Positions 17,353-27,139 of a stretch of 64,000 nt of DNA are shown one piece after another. Made by a program: the position numbers and the translations under genes. The number at the start of each line of letters is the position of its first letter. Within the stretch, counting starts at the first letter, position 1. The notes beneath the pieces were generated by a model. It did no database searches, had not been told where the DNA came from, and saw only the letters and a list, made by a program, of their open reading frames with translations. The DNA comes from Planctomycetaceae bacterium. GTDB taxonomy: Bacteria > Planctomycetota > Planctomycetia > Planctomycetales > Planctomycetaceae. The stretch spans positions 62,001-126,000 of the forward strand of contig CANJQC010000002.1 in assembly GCA_947476295.1 (NCBI GenBank), read 5' to 3'.

Positions 17353-19851
17353 ATGTCCAAATCCCTCAGGAAGAGCTTGTCACATTTTGCACGTCCGGAA
17401 CCTGCCGGGTGGCTTGCCGATATAGATCAGGAGATTCATCGTCATTTGAATTTCACGCTTGGGCACCACGATTCTCATGTGGACCCTCATTATCTTTATC
17501 GAGCGCTCGCAATCGCCGTTCGGGATCGTCTGGTCGCCCATTGGAAGATGACGCACGAAAAGATCACGCACTGTGGCAGAAAGCGCGTCTATTATCTGTC
17601 GCTCGAGTTTCTGGTCGGACGCTCGCTGACCAATGCTGTTCTGAATCTGGATCTGGAAGACTCTGTGCGTGATGCGCTGAAAAATTTCAGCATCAGTCTC
17701 GAGGAGACTGCGGAACTGGAGCCCGACGCTGGTCTTGGCAACGGTGGGCTTGGGCGACTGGCAGCGTGTTTCCTGGACAGTTGTGCCAATTTGCAGTTAC
17801 CGGTCGTTGGCTACGGCATCCGCTACGAATACGGGATGTTCAATCAGCACGTCGAAAATGGACGACAGGTTGAAGATCCGGATCATTGGCTGAGAGATGG
17901 CAATCCCTGGGAACTTGAGCGTCCCGAAGACACTCGACGAGTTAATTTTTACGGACATTCAGAGTATTTCGTCGATAGCGACGGAAAACCCGGCGCGCGT
18001 TGGGCAAATACGCAGGACGTTCTGGCGGTGCCGTATGACATGCCGATTCCGGGACACAGGAACGAAACGGTCAATACGCTGCGACTCTGGCGCGCATCGG
18101 CGACCGATGAATTCAATCTCGCAGAATTCAATGCTGGCGGCTATTCGGAGGCGGTCGCAGAAAAGAATCTCGCTGAACAGATTTCGATGGTGCTTTATCC
18201 AAACGACGCTAGCGAAAATGGAAAAGAGCTGCGCTTGAAACAACAGTACTTTCTCGTCTCTGCCAGCCTGCAGGATGTGATGAGCGAATGGATCTCCATT
18301 TATGGAAACGATTTCAGTGAGTTCGGAGAGTACAATTGTTTTCAACTGAACGACACTCATCCGGCCTGTGCCGTCCCGGAACTCATGCGTCTGTTGATGG
18401 ATGAACAGGGATTCGAATGGAATGATGCCTGGAAAATTACGTCACAATGTATGGCGTACACAAACCATACATTGCTGCCCGAGGCACTGGAACGCTGGTC
18501 GGTTTCACTGTTCAGTCGCCTGTTACCACGCCTGATGGACATTATCCGCGAGATAGACAGACAGTTCAAAGTGCAGCTTGCACAACTTTGGCCGGACGAT
18601 GTGGCAATCAGGGATCGCATGTCGCTGATTGAAAGTGGCGATCATCCGCATGTCCGTATGGCGTACCTTGCGATAGTCGGCAGCTTTTCTGTCAACGGAG
18701 TCGCCGGACTGCACACAAAGTTGCTGAAGTCGGGTCTGTTCGCGGATTTTTACAAACTGTGGCCGGAAAGATTCAATAACAAGACAAACGGTGTCACTCA
18801 ACGGCGATGGTTGAGTCACTGTAATCCGGGTCTGCGAAATCTGGTCAACGAGACGATCGGCACGGACTGGCAGATGGATCTCGAAAAGATCTCTCAACTA
18901 GCAACCTATGCCGAAGATGCGGCGTTCCGCGACCGCTGGCAGGCCGTCAAGCAGGCGAATAAACAGGCCCTAATCGCGTACATCAACGAACGCACAGGTG
19001 TGCGGTTTGACCAGCATGCACTCTTTGACGTTCAGGTGAAGCGAATCCACGAATACAAGCGACAGTTACTGAATGTCCTGCATGTGATTCACCTCTACGA
19101 CAGAATTCTTCGCGGCGACACAGCCGGGATGGTTCCGCGTTGCGTCTTGATCGGTGGTAAGGCGGCCCCCGGTTATCATGTCGCGAAACTGATTGTCAAA
19201 CTGGTCAACGATGTGGCTGCGGTAGTGAACTCCGAAACGAAAGCTCACCGACTGCTGAAGTTGGTGTTCCTGCCAAATTATCGTGTGTCTGCGATGGAGG
19301 TCATTTGTCCGGCCACGGAACTCTCCGAACAGATTTCGACAGCTGGAAAAGAAGCCTCCGGAACCGGCAACATGAAGTTCATGATGAACGGAGCCCTAAC
19401 AATTGGAACGCTGGACGGGGCAAACATTGAAATTCGCGAACAAGTCGGAGACGGAAACTTTTTCCTGTTCGGACTGACGGCTGATGGCGTGGCGGACACA
19501 CGACAAAGTTACGATCCGAATTCCATCATTGCGCAGGATGAAGATATGCAGCGTGTGATGAGTCTGCTGGAAGGCGGGCATTTCAATCGGTCGGAACCTG
19601 GCATTTTTAATCTGCTCACTTCAGGACTACGGAGCGGGCACGATCCGTGGTTGACGATCGCCGACTTCCGCAGTTACATCGATGCTCAGAAAAGAGTCAA
19701 CGAAGTTTACAAAGATCAGGCGGAATGGAATCGCATGAGTATTTTGAACACTGCTGCCAGCGGCTGGTTTTCAAGCGATCGCACGATTCAGCAGTACGCC
19801 GATGAGATCTGGAAAGTGAAGCCCGTGATTTCTCGCGATGAGATGCGATGA
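17353..19851 (+). CDS. glgP: Glycogen/starch/alpha-glucan phosphorylase
   Basis: An 832-residue enzyme that releases glucose 1-phosphate from glycogen, of full normal length. The pyridoxal-phosphate lysine is in GTGNMKFMMNGALTIGTLDG (about K675). Other conserved blocks are RKRVYYLSLEFLVGRSL, AGLGNGGLGRLAACFLDS, GYGIRYEYGMF, NDTHPACAVPELMRLL, NKTNGVTQRRWL, and FDVQVKRIHEYKRQLLN. It acts in the cytosol. No other glycogen gene is adjacent; the next gene (metX) is separated by a spacer holding an inverted repeat. Confidence 0.96.
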   Translation: MSKSLRKSLSHFARPEPAGWLADIDQEIHRHLNFTLGHHDSHVDPHYLYRALAIAVRDRLVAHWKMTHEKITHCGRKRVYYLSLEFLVGRSLTNAVLNLDLEDSVRDALKNFSISLEETAELEPDAGLGNGGLGRLAACFLDSCANLQLPVVGYGIRYEYGMFNQHVENGRQVEDPDHWLRDGNPWELERPEDTRRVNFYGHSEYFVDSDGKPGARWANTQDVLAVPYDMPIPGHRNETVNTLRLWRASATDEFNLAEFNAGGYSEAVAEKNLAEQISMVLYPNDASENGKELRLKQQYFLVSASLQDVMSEWISIYGNDFSEFGEYNCFQLNDTHPACAVPELMRLLMDEQGFEWNDAWKITSQCMAYTNHTLLPEALERWSVSLFSRLLPRLMDIIREIDRQFKVQLAQLWPDDVAIRDRMSLIESGDHPHVRMAYLAIVGSFSVNGVAGLHTKLLKSGLFADFYKLWPERFNNKTNGVTQRRWLSHCNPGLRNLVNETIGTDWQMDLEKISQLATYAEDAAFRDRWQAVKQANKQALIAYINERTGVRFDQHALFDVQVKRIHEYKRQLLNVLHVIHLYDRILRGDTAGMVPRCVLIGGKAAPGYHVAKLIVKLVNDVAAVVNSETKAHRLLKLVFLPNYRVSAMEVICPATELSEQISTAGKEASGTGNMKFMMNGALTIGTLDGANIEIREQVGDGNFFLFGLTADGVADTRQSYDPNSIIAQDEDMQRVMSLLEGGHFNRSEPGIFNLLTSGLRSGHDPWLTIADFRSYIDAQKRVNEVYKDQAEWNRMSILNTAASGWFSSDRTIQQYADEIWKVKPVISRDEMR

Positions 19852-19985
19852 ACGGTTCGTTGCTTGACATGGACGTCCTCGCTGGCCTGCGGTTTGAATG
19901 CCGGAGTTTAGGAATGTCAGGCAGGCGCGGATAGCGAAAAGGACGTTTCGCTGCCGCTTCAGCAACTCAGGATCGTTCGAGAAAT

Positions 19986-20046
19986 AAGTGGCGCAGGCTT
20001 CCAGCCTGCGAGTTCTTCTCCGACAGGCTGGAAGCCTGTCCCACTT
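19986..20046. repeat. Inverted repeat built from GCAGGCTTCCAGCCTGC
   Basis: Left arm 19986-20010 and right arm 20021-20046 are near-perfect reverse complements (AAGTGG-GCAGGCTTCCAGCCTG). Each arm also contains its own short palindrome, AGGCTTCCAGCCT. The unit fills much of the 279-base gap between glgP and metX and is probably a dispersed planctomycete repeat. It could also form a strong transcript hairpin that terminates or stabilises glgP mRNA, but there is no T-run. Confidence 0.75.
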
Positions 20047-20130
20047 CTGAACTGACATCGTTGCTGACATCAGATAAGATCCTGAGCCTGTGTCCGTAAC
20101 GAAGCCACTGTTTCCCGTCAAAGTGATGGA

Positions 20131-21303
20131 ATGCCGGTCGAAAATCCAGAAGATGTCGTCGCTCAGGGCACCAACTCCGTGGGAGTTGTCAGCACCCAAT
20201 CCGTGCAACTATTTGAACCGCCGAATCCGCTGCAATTTGCCAGCGGTCAGGAATTGGGACCGATCACGGTTGCCTACGAAACCTACGGTGCGCTCAATGC
20301 CGATGCGAGCAACGCAATCTTTGTCTGTCACGCGCTGACCGGTGACGCTCATGCCGCCGGCATGCATTCCAGTGACGACCGCAAACCGGGCTGGTGGGAC
20401 GGTTTTATCGGGCCAGGCATGGGCCTTGATACGAACAAATATTTCATCATCTGCGCCAATGTGCTCGGCGGCTGTCAGGGAACAACAGGTCCAGGTTCAA
20501 TCAATCCATCCACAGGCAAACGCCATTGTCTCAGTTTCCCCTTCCTGACGATTCGCGACGTCGTTGCTGTTCACGCCGAACTGGTTCGACATCTTGGGAT
20601 CAGGCAGTTACTGGGTGTCATCGGCGGCAGTCTCGGAGGAATGCAGGTCTTGGAATGGGCCGTGCGTTTTCCGGAACAGGTCAAAGCTGCCATCGTACTG
20701 GCATCCGCACCAAAACTGTCAGCTCAGGGAATTGCGTTCAACGCAGTCGGTCGTCGAGCTATCTATGCCGACCTGGGATTCCTCAACGGCGAATACTACG
20801 ATTCCGAAGGCCCGCGCTACGGCCTTGCGCTGGCTCGCATGGTGGCACATATTACGTATCTTTCGGAAGATTCGATTGAGCTGAAATTTGGCCGTCGCTT
20901 ACAGGACACCGATCGTTTCGCATTCAGCATGCAGAAGGAAACCGAATTCCAGATTGAAAGTTATCTGCATTATCAGGGCAAGCGATTCGTGCAGCGTTTC
21001 GATGCCAACAGCTATCTGTATCTGACGCGAATGATGGATTATTACGATCTGTCCGACGGTTTCGTGTCTCTGGCCGATGCGTTGAGTCAGGCTCAGGCGC
21101 GCTTTCTGGTGGCATCGTACGACACGGACTGGTTATTTCCGACCAGTCAAAGTCGCGAACTGGTTTCGGAACTGCTTCGAGTTCGCAAACATGTTTCGTT
21201 TGTGGAACTGCCATGTCCCTACGGCCACGATTCGTTTCTGATCGACCTTGAACCCCTGGCCAGAATGGTCGGACCATTTCTGGACCGGACGTTCGAGGCG
21301 TAG
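20131..21303 (+). CDS. metX: Homoserine O-acetyltransferase
   Basis: A 390-residue alpha/beta hydrolase-fold enzyme that acetylates homoserine from acetyl-CoA for methionine synthesis in the cytosol. The signature region is FVCHALTGDAHAAG, then NVLGGCQGTTGPGSINP, and the nucleophile elbow GGSLGGMQVLEWA with S167. DTDWLFPTSQSRELV supplies the catalytic aspartate and CPYGHDSFL the histidine. Acetyl versus succinyl preference is inferred from the family and was not tested. It uses the homoserine branch fed by aspartate-semialdehyde dehydrogenase, also encoded in this window. Confidence 0.93.
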   Translation: MPVENPEDVVAQGTNSVGVVSTQSVQLFEPPNPLQFASGQELGPITVAYETYGALNADASNAIFVCHALTGDAHAAGMHSSDDRKPGWWDGFIGPGMGLDTNKYFIICANVLGGCQGTTGPGSINPSTGKRHCLSFPFLTIRDVVAVHAELVRHLGIRQLLGVIGGSLGGMQVLEWAVRFPEQVKAAIVLASAPKLSAQGIAFNAVGRRAIYADLGFLNGEYYDSEGPRYGLALARMVAHITYLSEDSIELKFGRRLQDTDRFAFSMQKETEFQIESYLHYQGKRFVQRFDANSYLYLTRMMDYYDLSDGFVSLADALSQAQARFLVASYDTDWLFPTSQSRELVSELLRVRKHVSFVELPCPYGHDSFLIDLEPLARMVGPFLDRTFEA

Positions 21304-21450
21304 TTTGTGTTTCGACAGCCGGCGATCGCTGACGACGGTCAAATCCACATAATGACTGGCACGAGAAATCCCGCGGCGCGGCTGCCCGTTACTGCTGCCA
21401 ATTTTGTGTGCCAAATGCATGTCTTTGCTTCCAGGCCTTCCACTTGTGCA

Positions 21451-22311
21451 TCACAGTTGAGTCTTGCATATCTCGTCAGGCGCTGGCCTCAACTGCTGTC
21501 TTCGACATTCATAGAGTACGATTCCGGCTGCGACGGCTGCATTGAGCGATTTGACGCCACCGAGCATCGGGATGGCGACATGTGTGTCGCAAAGTGCCAG
21601 TAATTCCGACGCAACGCCCGACGCTTCACTGCCGATCAGCACGACAGTCGGTCGCACCAAATCGACGTTCCACAGCCTCGTCGCCGATTTCTCCAACGCC
21701 GCGATGATCTGAAACTCGGCCTGTTTCAGCTGCGCAACGGCCTCTGTTAGCTGCGGGACGCGAAAGATGCGTTGATGATTGACCGCACCTGCGGACGACC
21801 TGGCTACATGGGGCGTAATGGCAGATTGATAACGGTCGCCAATCACAATGCCATTCAGATTCATCGCATCGCAACACCGCAGGATGGCCCCAAAATTGTG
21901 TGCGTCCTGAATACGATCGCAGACCACGAATAAAGGAGGCAGCACTGGTGAATTGGATGTTGCGGAATTCGATACAGCATCCCGAGATGCTGTGCGGGCT
22001 GTAAGCAGCAGCGACTGGGAATCTTCGCAGGGAAATTCTCCCATGCGCGCCAGAAATCCCTGATGCTCGTAAGTCTGACTTAGTTGCGTCAGCCGGTCTG
22101 AGTCCACAAGTTTCGGCGCGATATCAAGTGGCTCGGACAAACGGTCAACTTCAGCAAGGTCGGACTCAGGCTGATTCAGATCGACGAACAACTCGACAAT
22201 CGGCCACCGCCCCGCTCTCAGAGTTTCAATCACGGCATGTCGGCCCCAGAGCCAGCTTCTCTGGTGACTCCCGGCAAGGCTCGAGGACGATCGTCGTTTT
22301 TGTGATGTCAT
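21451..22311 (-). CDS. rlmB: TrmH/SpoU-family RNA 2'-O-methyltransferase (RlmB-like)
   Basis: A 286-residue SPOUT methyltransferase. The N-terminal substrate-binding domain starts with WLWGRHAVIETLRAGR, as in RlmB, which methylates a conserved guanosine of 23S rRNA. The knot domain has motif 1, DRIQDAHNFGAILRCCDA, motif 2, VLIGSEASGV, and motif 3, IPMLGGVKSLNAAVAAG. A Ser/Ala-rich insertion lies between domains at about residues 110-125. S-adenosylmethionine is the donor. The exact RNA target is inferred. It is convergent with metX and divergent from map. Confidence 0.88.
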   Translation of the reverse strand: MTSQKRRSSSSLAGSHQRSWLWGRHAVIETLRAGRWPIVELFVDLNQPESDLAEVDRLSEPLDIAPKLVDSDRLTQLSQTYEHQGFLARMGEFPCEDSQSLLLTARTASRDAVSNSATSNSPVLPPLFVVCDRIQDAHNFGAILRCCDAMNLNGIVIGDRYQSAITPHVARSSAGAVNHQRIFRVPQLTEAVAQLKQAEFQIIAALEKSATRLWNVDLVRPTVVLIGSEASGVASELLALCDTHVAIPMLGGVKSLNAAVAAGIVLYECRRQQLRPAPDEICKTQL

Positions 22312-22467
22312 GCTGCGAGTTTAGCAAAATGCCAACAGTAAAATTCCTCAAATCGGCGACGGGACGTTGAAAAGCCGCGGGATTGTTCTGGATTCTGCAA
22401 GTAATACTGCCTCCCGATTGACATAGAACCTCTACCCACAATAATCTCGGATTCGGGGAGGCCATGA

Positions 22468-23310
22468 ATGTCGCTCCCGAATTGGCATTTGTTAGGATTT
22501 TTGTTCTTGCTTGCAATTAAAAAAACGATTCCGCTCTACCTGCACGAAGAAGAACGTGAGGGTCTGCGCGCGGCAGGCAGATTCAATGCGCAATTGATGG
22601 ATTTCCTGCGAGGTCACATCAAAGCCGGCATGAGCACGGTTCAGCTCGACAAGCTGGCTCATCAATACACACTGGACCACGGACACACACCGGCCTGTCT
22701 GGGATATTTGGGATATCCAAGGACGATTTGTACAAGCATTAATGAAGTCGTCTGTCACGGCATTCCGAATACTCGTCCGCTGAAAGACGGCGACATCGTC
22801 AATGTGGACATCACAACGATCGTCAATGGTTGGTACGGCGACCAGTCGGAAACATTCATGATCGGCCCTGTTAGTAACAGCGCCAAGCGTCTGGTGCAGG
22901 CAACGTTCGACGCACTGTTTGTCGGGATTCGTGCATCCCGACGAGGTGGCACGGTGACGGAAATTGGCCGAGCCATTCAGTCGTTTTCCACAAAGGCGGG
23001 ATACTCAGTCGTGCGTGAATATCAGGGACACGGCATCGGTCGCGATTTTCATCAAGAACCAGGTGTGCCGCACTATCCAGTTCTCACGTCTAATCGCGAT
23101 CTACTTAAAGCGGGAACCTGCTTCACCATTGAACCGATGCTCAACATAGGTTCATGGAAGACGCGGGTCGATACCAAGGACAAATGGACGGTCCGCACCA
23201 TAGACGGCGCATTGTCGGCACAATTTGAACATACGGTTCTGATGACGGAATCGGGACCGGAAATCCTGACCCTCACCCAAGACGGACCAAAGGAAGGTCA
23301 TCAGTTCTGA
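22468..23310 (+). CDS. map: Type I methionine aminopeptidase
   Basis: A cytosolic two-metal enzyme removing the initiator methionine. The five ligands are visible: two aspartates (VNVDITT and YGDQSETF), the histidine of [13 protein letters not shown], the glutamate of FTIEPMLN and the one of [18 protein letters not shown] is also classic. With the ATG at 22468 the protein is 280 residues, but this adds a hydrophobic segment ([10 protein letters not shown]) not expected in Map. TTG codons at 22501 and 22507, just after AGGA, would give a normal start, so the true 5' end is uncertain by about 13 codons. Confidence 0.93.
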   Translation: MSLPNWHLLGFLFLLAIKKTIPLYLHEEEREGLRAAGRFNAQLMDFLRGHIKAGMSTVQLDKLAHQYTLDHGHTPACLGYLGYPRTICTSINEVVCHGIPNTRPLKDGDIVNVDITTIVNGWYGDQSETFMIGPVSNSAKRLVQATFDALFVGIRASRRGGTVTEIGRAIQSFSTKAGYSVVREYQGHGIGRDFHQEPGVPHYPVLTSNRDLLKAGTCFTIEPMLNIGSWKTRVDTKDKWTVRTIDGALSAQFEHTVLMTESGPEILTLTQDGPKEGHQF

Positions 23311-23331
23311 GTGGCGGGGATCATGCGTCCT

Positions 23332-23451
23332 CTATGCCTGTACCTTGTGGCAACGCTTGCAGCGCACAGCGGCTCGGACGATCTTGCCGCATTTGGCACA
23401 GCGTTTTGACTTCTTGGCTAGTTTTGCTTTGGTTTGCGGTCGGTACACCAT
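23332..23451 (-). CDS. 39-residue basic zinc-ribbon microprotein
   Basis: A small ORF with a clear ribosome-binding site (GGAG 11 bases before ATG 23451). It encodes 39 residues, rich in Lys and Arg, with two C-x2-C pairs (CAKCG and CKRC) separated by nine residues, a zinc-ribbon knuckle. About ten basic residues precede the first pair. It resembles small ribosomal-protein-like or nucleic-acid-binding zinc ribbons but I could not match it to L32, L33 or L36. It follows the ABC exporter-like gene on the same strand. Longer in-frame extensions upstream run into that gene and lack a better start. Confidence 0.65.
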   Translation of the reverse strand: MVYRPQTKAKLAKKSKRCAKCGKIVRAAVRCKRCHKVQA

Positions 23452-23581
23452 CTTATCGCTCCGGTGAGTTGGTTTCTGAATCGTGGAAAGCCGCAGACTG
23501 TAGTCTTGTCGATTGGTTTCGACAATCGTATCTTTGCGCTGAGAACGCTGGACGTCTATGTCCGTCATGGCGATGAGCGGG

Positions 23582-25471
23582 TCATTGCCCTGCGTCCGTG
23601 TCACCACGAAACGGGTTAAAGTGGACGTATTCCCAGTGGCGGTAGAGCTCACTGGAACGCACGAGTTGATCGTGGACGCCATCGACGGCAATTTTCCCTT
23701 CGTGAATCAGTACGATCCGTGAGCACTTCTTTACAGTTGACAATCGTGTCGGCAGAAAGATCACCGTACGATTTCCTGAGATTCGCTGGTAGGCATCATC
23801 CAGCATTGCCTTGGTCGCCGCGCTCAGCATAGTGTTTGGTTCTTCGATCACCAGCAACGCTGGCTGACGTACGATTGCACGCGCAAGGCTCAATCGAAAC
23901 ATCTGTCCGCGATCCAGCGCGACGCCGTGCTCACCGAGCACTGTTTCGTAGCCCTTGGGGAGCGTTCGCACAAAGTGATCGGCATGCACCAGCTTCGCTG
24001 CATCAAGCGCCTGCTGACGAGTAATATCGGTCTGGCCGCAGGTGATATTTGCCAGCACGGTGGCGTTGAAAACAGGGTCGTTGCCACCGACCATGATGGC
24101 TTCGGCTCGGAGTGATTCCAGTGTCGCAACACGAATATTGCGACCATCAATTAGAATCTGGCCCTGATCCGGATCAATGAACCGTGGGATCATACTGGCG
24201 ACGGCAAACGCCGATTCACGTTGCAGAGACAACAACGCCAGTGTTTCACCAGAACCGACGCGAAGGTCCAGCCCTCGGATCAAACCCGGATTCTGAACGG
24301 GCGAAAACACGACCTGATCAAACACCAGACTCCGCGACATCGGTTCCAGAAAACTGGCCCCCGGAGCCTGACTCACCAGTGGCACGCGATTGATGAACGA
24401 GCTGACTTCTGCGGCACGAATATTTCCTTCAACCTTCAGTGCCTGCACGTCTTCAAACTGGCCAATGGCCACGGACAGGAAGTACAGGCATCCCACGATC
24501 AGCAGACCTGCCGATACGCCGATTGATCCGTCCCGCACGATATGCATCACCAGAAAAACGGCAGGCACCGTAACCAGCAGCAACAGTAAAACACGACGTA
24601 ACCAGACACCAAGAATTTGTTGCTTCAACACAGGACGGCAGCGTTCACGATACTGGATCAGATTTTTCAGAAACTGTTCCTGCTCCGCCTGCTCCATGCC
24701 GAAACCAGTCACAATGCGGGTCTTTCTTAATCCTTCTGCCATCCGCGCAAGACCTCGAGTCACCTGTTCGGACAACAACTGCAACGACGAATCGCTCCGC
24801 TGTGTTTCAAAGCGAATCGCGAATCGGATCAGCAGTAGAGGAACGAGCGTCTCCAAAGCCACACGCCATTGAGTCAGCATCGCCACGATCGCAAGTACCA
24901 GCACGTCTGCTGCCGTCGTCAATACGGCGCCTCCCCAGCGACTGCCGGCGGTCTCAAGGAATACGGTCGACTCTCGAAACAGTCGATCGGAGACACTCGC
25001 GTGTTCTCCGGAAAAATCGGACGGTTCCAGTCGGATCGATTGGCGATGAATGTGTTGCCGCAGTCTCTGAACTGAAGCCACGACGCGACTTTCCACTATC
25101 GCTTCCGCCACCGACCGAAGAGCCCAGCTTAACAGCACGAAGACACAAATCGTGGCAAGCAGCAATACGACAGCAGAACCGGTTGACTGCAAATGGTTTA
25201 CGGAACGGATCAGTCGTGAAAACACGCCGCCCACCGGATGCGAAGCAATTTGTTCGGCCAGAACCTTCAGCCCTGTACTGCGATCCTCAGCAACGGCCGC
25301 CGCAGAGCTCACAAACACAAGCAGCCAGAAGACAGCAGTCATACAAATCAGCGCGAGTGCCAGCGCCAGTGCTGAAAGCAAAGCACAGGCCGCAGCCGGA
25401 AGATAACGCACCCGGGCGAATGATCGAAACGAGATTATACGATCGAAGTCTTGTACGTTCTGATCGGACAC
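23582..25471 (-). CDS. ABC exporter-like protein with degenerate ATPase domain
   Basis: A 629-residue fused permease-ATPase of the exporter type. Six hydrophobic helices are suggested in residues about 25-330. The nucleotide-binding part (about 360-610) is recognisable by its order of blocks, but key residues are gone: the Walker A G-x-x-G-x-G-K-S is replaced by SLQRESAF (about 419), the LSGGQ signature by LDRGQ (about 520), Walker B ends in VIEEPNTML (about 540), and the H-loop histidine is lost in FLPTRLST. The frame is intact, so it looks like a maintained pseudo-ATPase. The GTG at 25471 follows a perfect GGAGG by eight bases; a TTG at 25546 would add 25 residues. Confidence 0.82.
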   Translation of the reverse strand: MSDQNVQDFDRIISFRSFARVRYLPAAACALLSALALALALICMTAVFWLLVFVSSAAAVAEDRSTGLKVLAEQIASHPVGGVFSRLIRSVNHLQSTGSAVVLLLATICVFVLLSWALRSVAEAIVESRVVASVQRLRQHIHRQSIRLEPSDFSGEHASVSDRLFRESTVFLETAGSRWGGAVLTTAADVLVLAIVAMLTQWRVALETLVPLLLIRFAIRFETQRSDSSLQLLSEQVTRGLARMAEGLRKTRIVTGFGMEQAEQEQFLKNLIQYRERCRPVLKQQILGVWLRRVLLLLLVTVPAVFLVMHIVRDGSIGVSAGLLIVGCLYFLSVAIGQFEDVQALKVEGNIRAAEVSSFINRVPLVSQAPGASFLEPMSRSLVFDQVVFSPVQNPGLIRGLDLRVGSGETLALLSLQRESAFAVASMIPRFIDPDQGQILIDGRNIRVATLESLRAEAIMVGGNDPVFNATVLANITCGQTDITRQQALDAAKLVHADHFVRTLPKGYETVLGEHGVALDRGQMFRLSLARAIVRQPALLVIEEPNTMLSAATKAMLDDAYQRISGNRTVIFLPTRLSTVKKCSRIVLIHEGKIAVDGVHDQLVRSSELYRHWEYVHFNPFRGDTDAGQ

Positions 25472-25657
25472 TAAAACTGCCTCCGATGACTGTTCACGCA
25501 GGTACGAGCCAATCTGCAAATTAGGCTCGAAATCAATCTTCCACAACAGTCAATTTAGGTGACGCTGCGGAATATGACAAAGAACAGGAAGTACCCGTAC
25601 GTCAACAGACACGAATCGCCCAGTTTGTGCGGCGTTGTGTGTCCTCATATCAAGGCA

Positions 25658-26638
25658 TCAGGCAAGGTCGCGGTCTTCGAACAGGATGAAGCCCAGAAGC
25701 AGCATGGCTGCGATATAAGCTAACGCATAGACAAGGCTAAAGCCCAGATAATCCTGCGGCACAATCCGCCCAGTCGCGACAGCCGACGAGACATTGAACG
25801 ACGAAAGCGACGGCACGACCATGGAAATCAACCTCGCCGTAAAAGTCACAGATTCATTCGCGTCGCCCGCCACACTGCGATTTACCATCACCTCGGTCAG
25901 ATTGCCAATCACAAACACCGCAAAACAAATCACCAGATTCATCACCATTGGAAGCCGAGTCGCCACAGTCACAGCAATCGCCCCCAACACACACACTTGC
26001 AGGAACGCCAAGGCCACGCCCGGCAGAATATGGCCGACGACTCCCATCCGATCCGGATGCGGAATCGGAAGTTCAACGCCAGAAACTTCATGCCACTGCC
26101 ACCGCGGAGTTATCTCTTCAGCCCGTTCGCGCTGGTCATAACCGACCTTGAAAAAGATCAGAACGGAAAAGATCGCCGTCAGAATGACGAACATCCAGAT
26201 CACAGCCTGCACGATCCCGACATATTTTCCCAGAATGAACTGACGACGATCGATCGGCTTGCTGAGCAGCGTCATGGCCGTCTTGCCTTCAATGTCGCTT
26301 GTAATGCTCGTTCCAGCGGTCCAGATCGCCAACAAGGCTCCGGAAATCAGTAATGTGGCAAGCCCACATTCGTTAAGCATCTTGACATCGTCTTCGAGCG
26401 TGAAAAACGGCATCACAGAATTGAGAATCAGAATAGCGGCGGAGATTACCAGCAACAAGACAAACAGCGGTTGCCGAACGGCCTCTTTCGTTGTCGCTCG
26501 GGCTATAACGCCGATTCGCGTACTGTACGAGAGCGCCACCAGCGCCACGACCAGTCCAAAAACAGTCAGCCAAGTCCATGTCCAGTCGATTTCTTTTGCA
26601 TCAATGGTGACTTGGGCAATCGTCAGGGCAAAATTCAT
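25658..26638 (-). CDS. ABC-2-type transporter permease
   Basis: A 326-residue multi-pass membrane protein. About six hydrophobic helices are visible; the stretch ATKEAVRQPLFVLLLVISA and the ITSDIEGKTAMTLLSKPIDR loop are typical of ABC-2 permeases of the NosY/YhaP sort, which pair with a separate ATPase. No ATPase gene lies next to it (the neighbouring exporter-like protein carries its own, degenerate one). A soluble loop of about 60 residues (RAEEITPRWQWHEVSG region) sits between helices. ATG 26638 was chosen; an in-frame ATG at 26707 has no ribosome-binding site either. Confidence 0.8.
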   Translation of the reverse strand: MNFALTIAQVTIDAKEIDWTWTWLTVFGLVVALVALSYSTRIGVIARATTKEAVRQPLFVLLLVISAAILILNSVMPFFTLEDDVKMLNECGLATLLISGALLAIWTAGTSITSDIEGKTAMTLLSKPIDRRQFILGKYVGIVQAVIWMFVILTAIFSVLIFFKVGYDQRERAEEITPRWQWHEVSGVELPIPHPDRMGVVGHILPGVALAFLQVCVLGAIAVTVATRLPMVMNLVICFAVFVIGNLTEVMVNRSVAGDANESVTFTARLISMVVPSLSSFNVSSAVATGRIVPQDYLGFSLVYALAYIAAMLLLGFILFEDRDLA

Positions 26639-26863
26639 CACAACGGTACTTTCAGATTCAATGCAAGAAACAGCGGACCCCGAGCTCATCCCGAGCCGCA
26701 TCGACATCTACGTTCGCACGTGAACAGACGTTGGATATTTCTGCCAGCGATGAAAAAGCCTTGAAAAACATGATTTTTTGGTCTCGCACGAGGAAGCTTT
26801 CCTGAAAATTGTGACTCCTGTAGCTTGCCTCTCTGGGGCGAATCGAGATTTTGCGAAGTCGAT

Positions 26864-27139
26864 TCATTGCCGAATCACAAAACCCGTAAACTCATTCGCA
26901 CCTTCAAACGTGTGCCGCTGGACGTCTGTCATCCCTGAACCAAATCGCTCTTGAAGCTTATCGATCAGCTGCTGAATACTTGCCGCAGACCCCGCAACGA
27001 CAACGTCCACGCGCCCGTCTGGCAGATTGCGGACAAACCCACGCAAGAACAGCCTCGAAGCGATCCGTTCCGTCGTCCAGCGAAACCCCACGCCCTGAAC
27101 TTGCCCCGAAAACAGAATCCGCTCAGTCATGTCGGACAT
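26864..27139 (-). CDS. acyP: Acylphosphatase
   Basis: A 91-residue cytosolic enzyme hydrolysing carboxyl-phosphate bonds. The substrate loop [12 protein letters not shown] carries the catalytic arginine and [17 protein letters not shown] the catalytic asparagine. Length is normal. The start at 27139 follows GAGAGG and overlaps the 3' end of the upstream methyltransferase gene by 17 bases, so the two are very likely cotranscribed. Confidence 0.92.
   Translation of the reverse strand: MSDMTERILFSGQVQGVGFRWTTERIASRLFLRGFVRNLPDGRVDVVVAGSAASIQQLIDKLQERFGSGMTDVQRHTFEGANEFTGFVIRQ

Noticed and set aside
22468-22512. Hydrophobic N-terminus of the map product as a membrane anchor
   Set aside because: Start codon is doubtful; TTG starts after AGGA would exclude it, and cytosolic Map lacks such a helix.
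24850-25530. Long plus-strand open frame opposite the ABC exporter-like gene
   Set aside because: Arg/Pro/Ser-rich product typical of an antisense shadow of a GC-rich gene.
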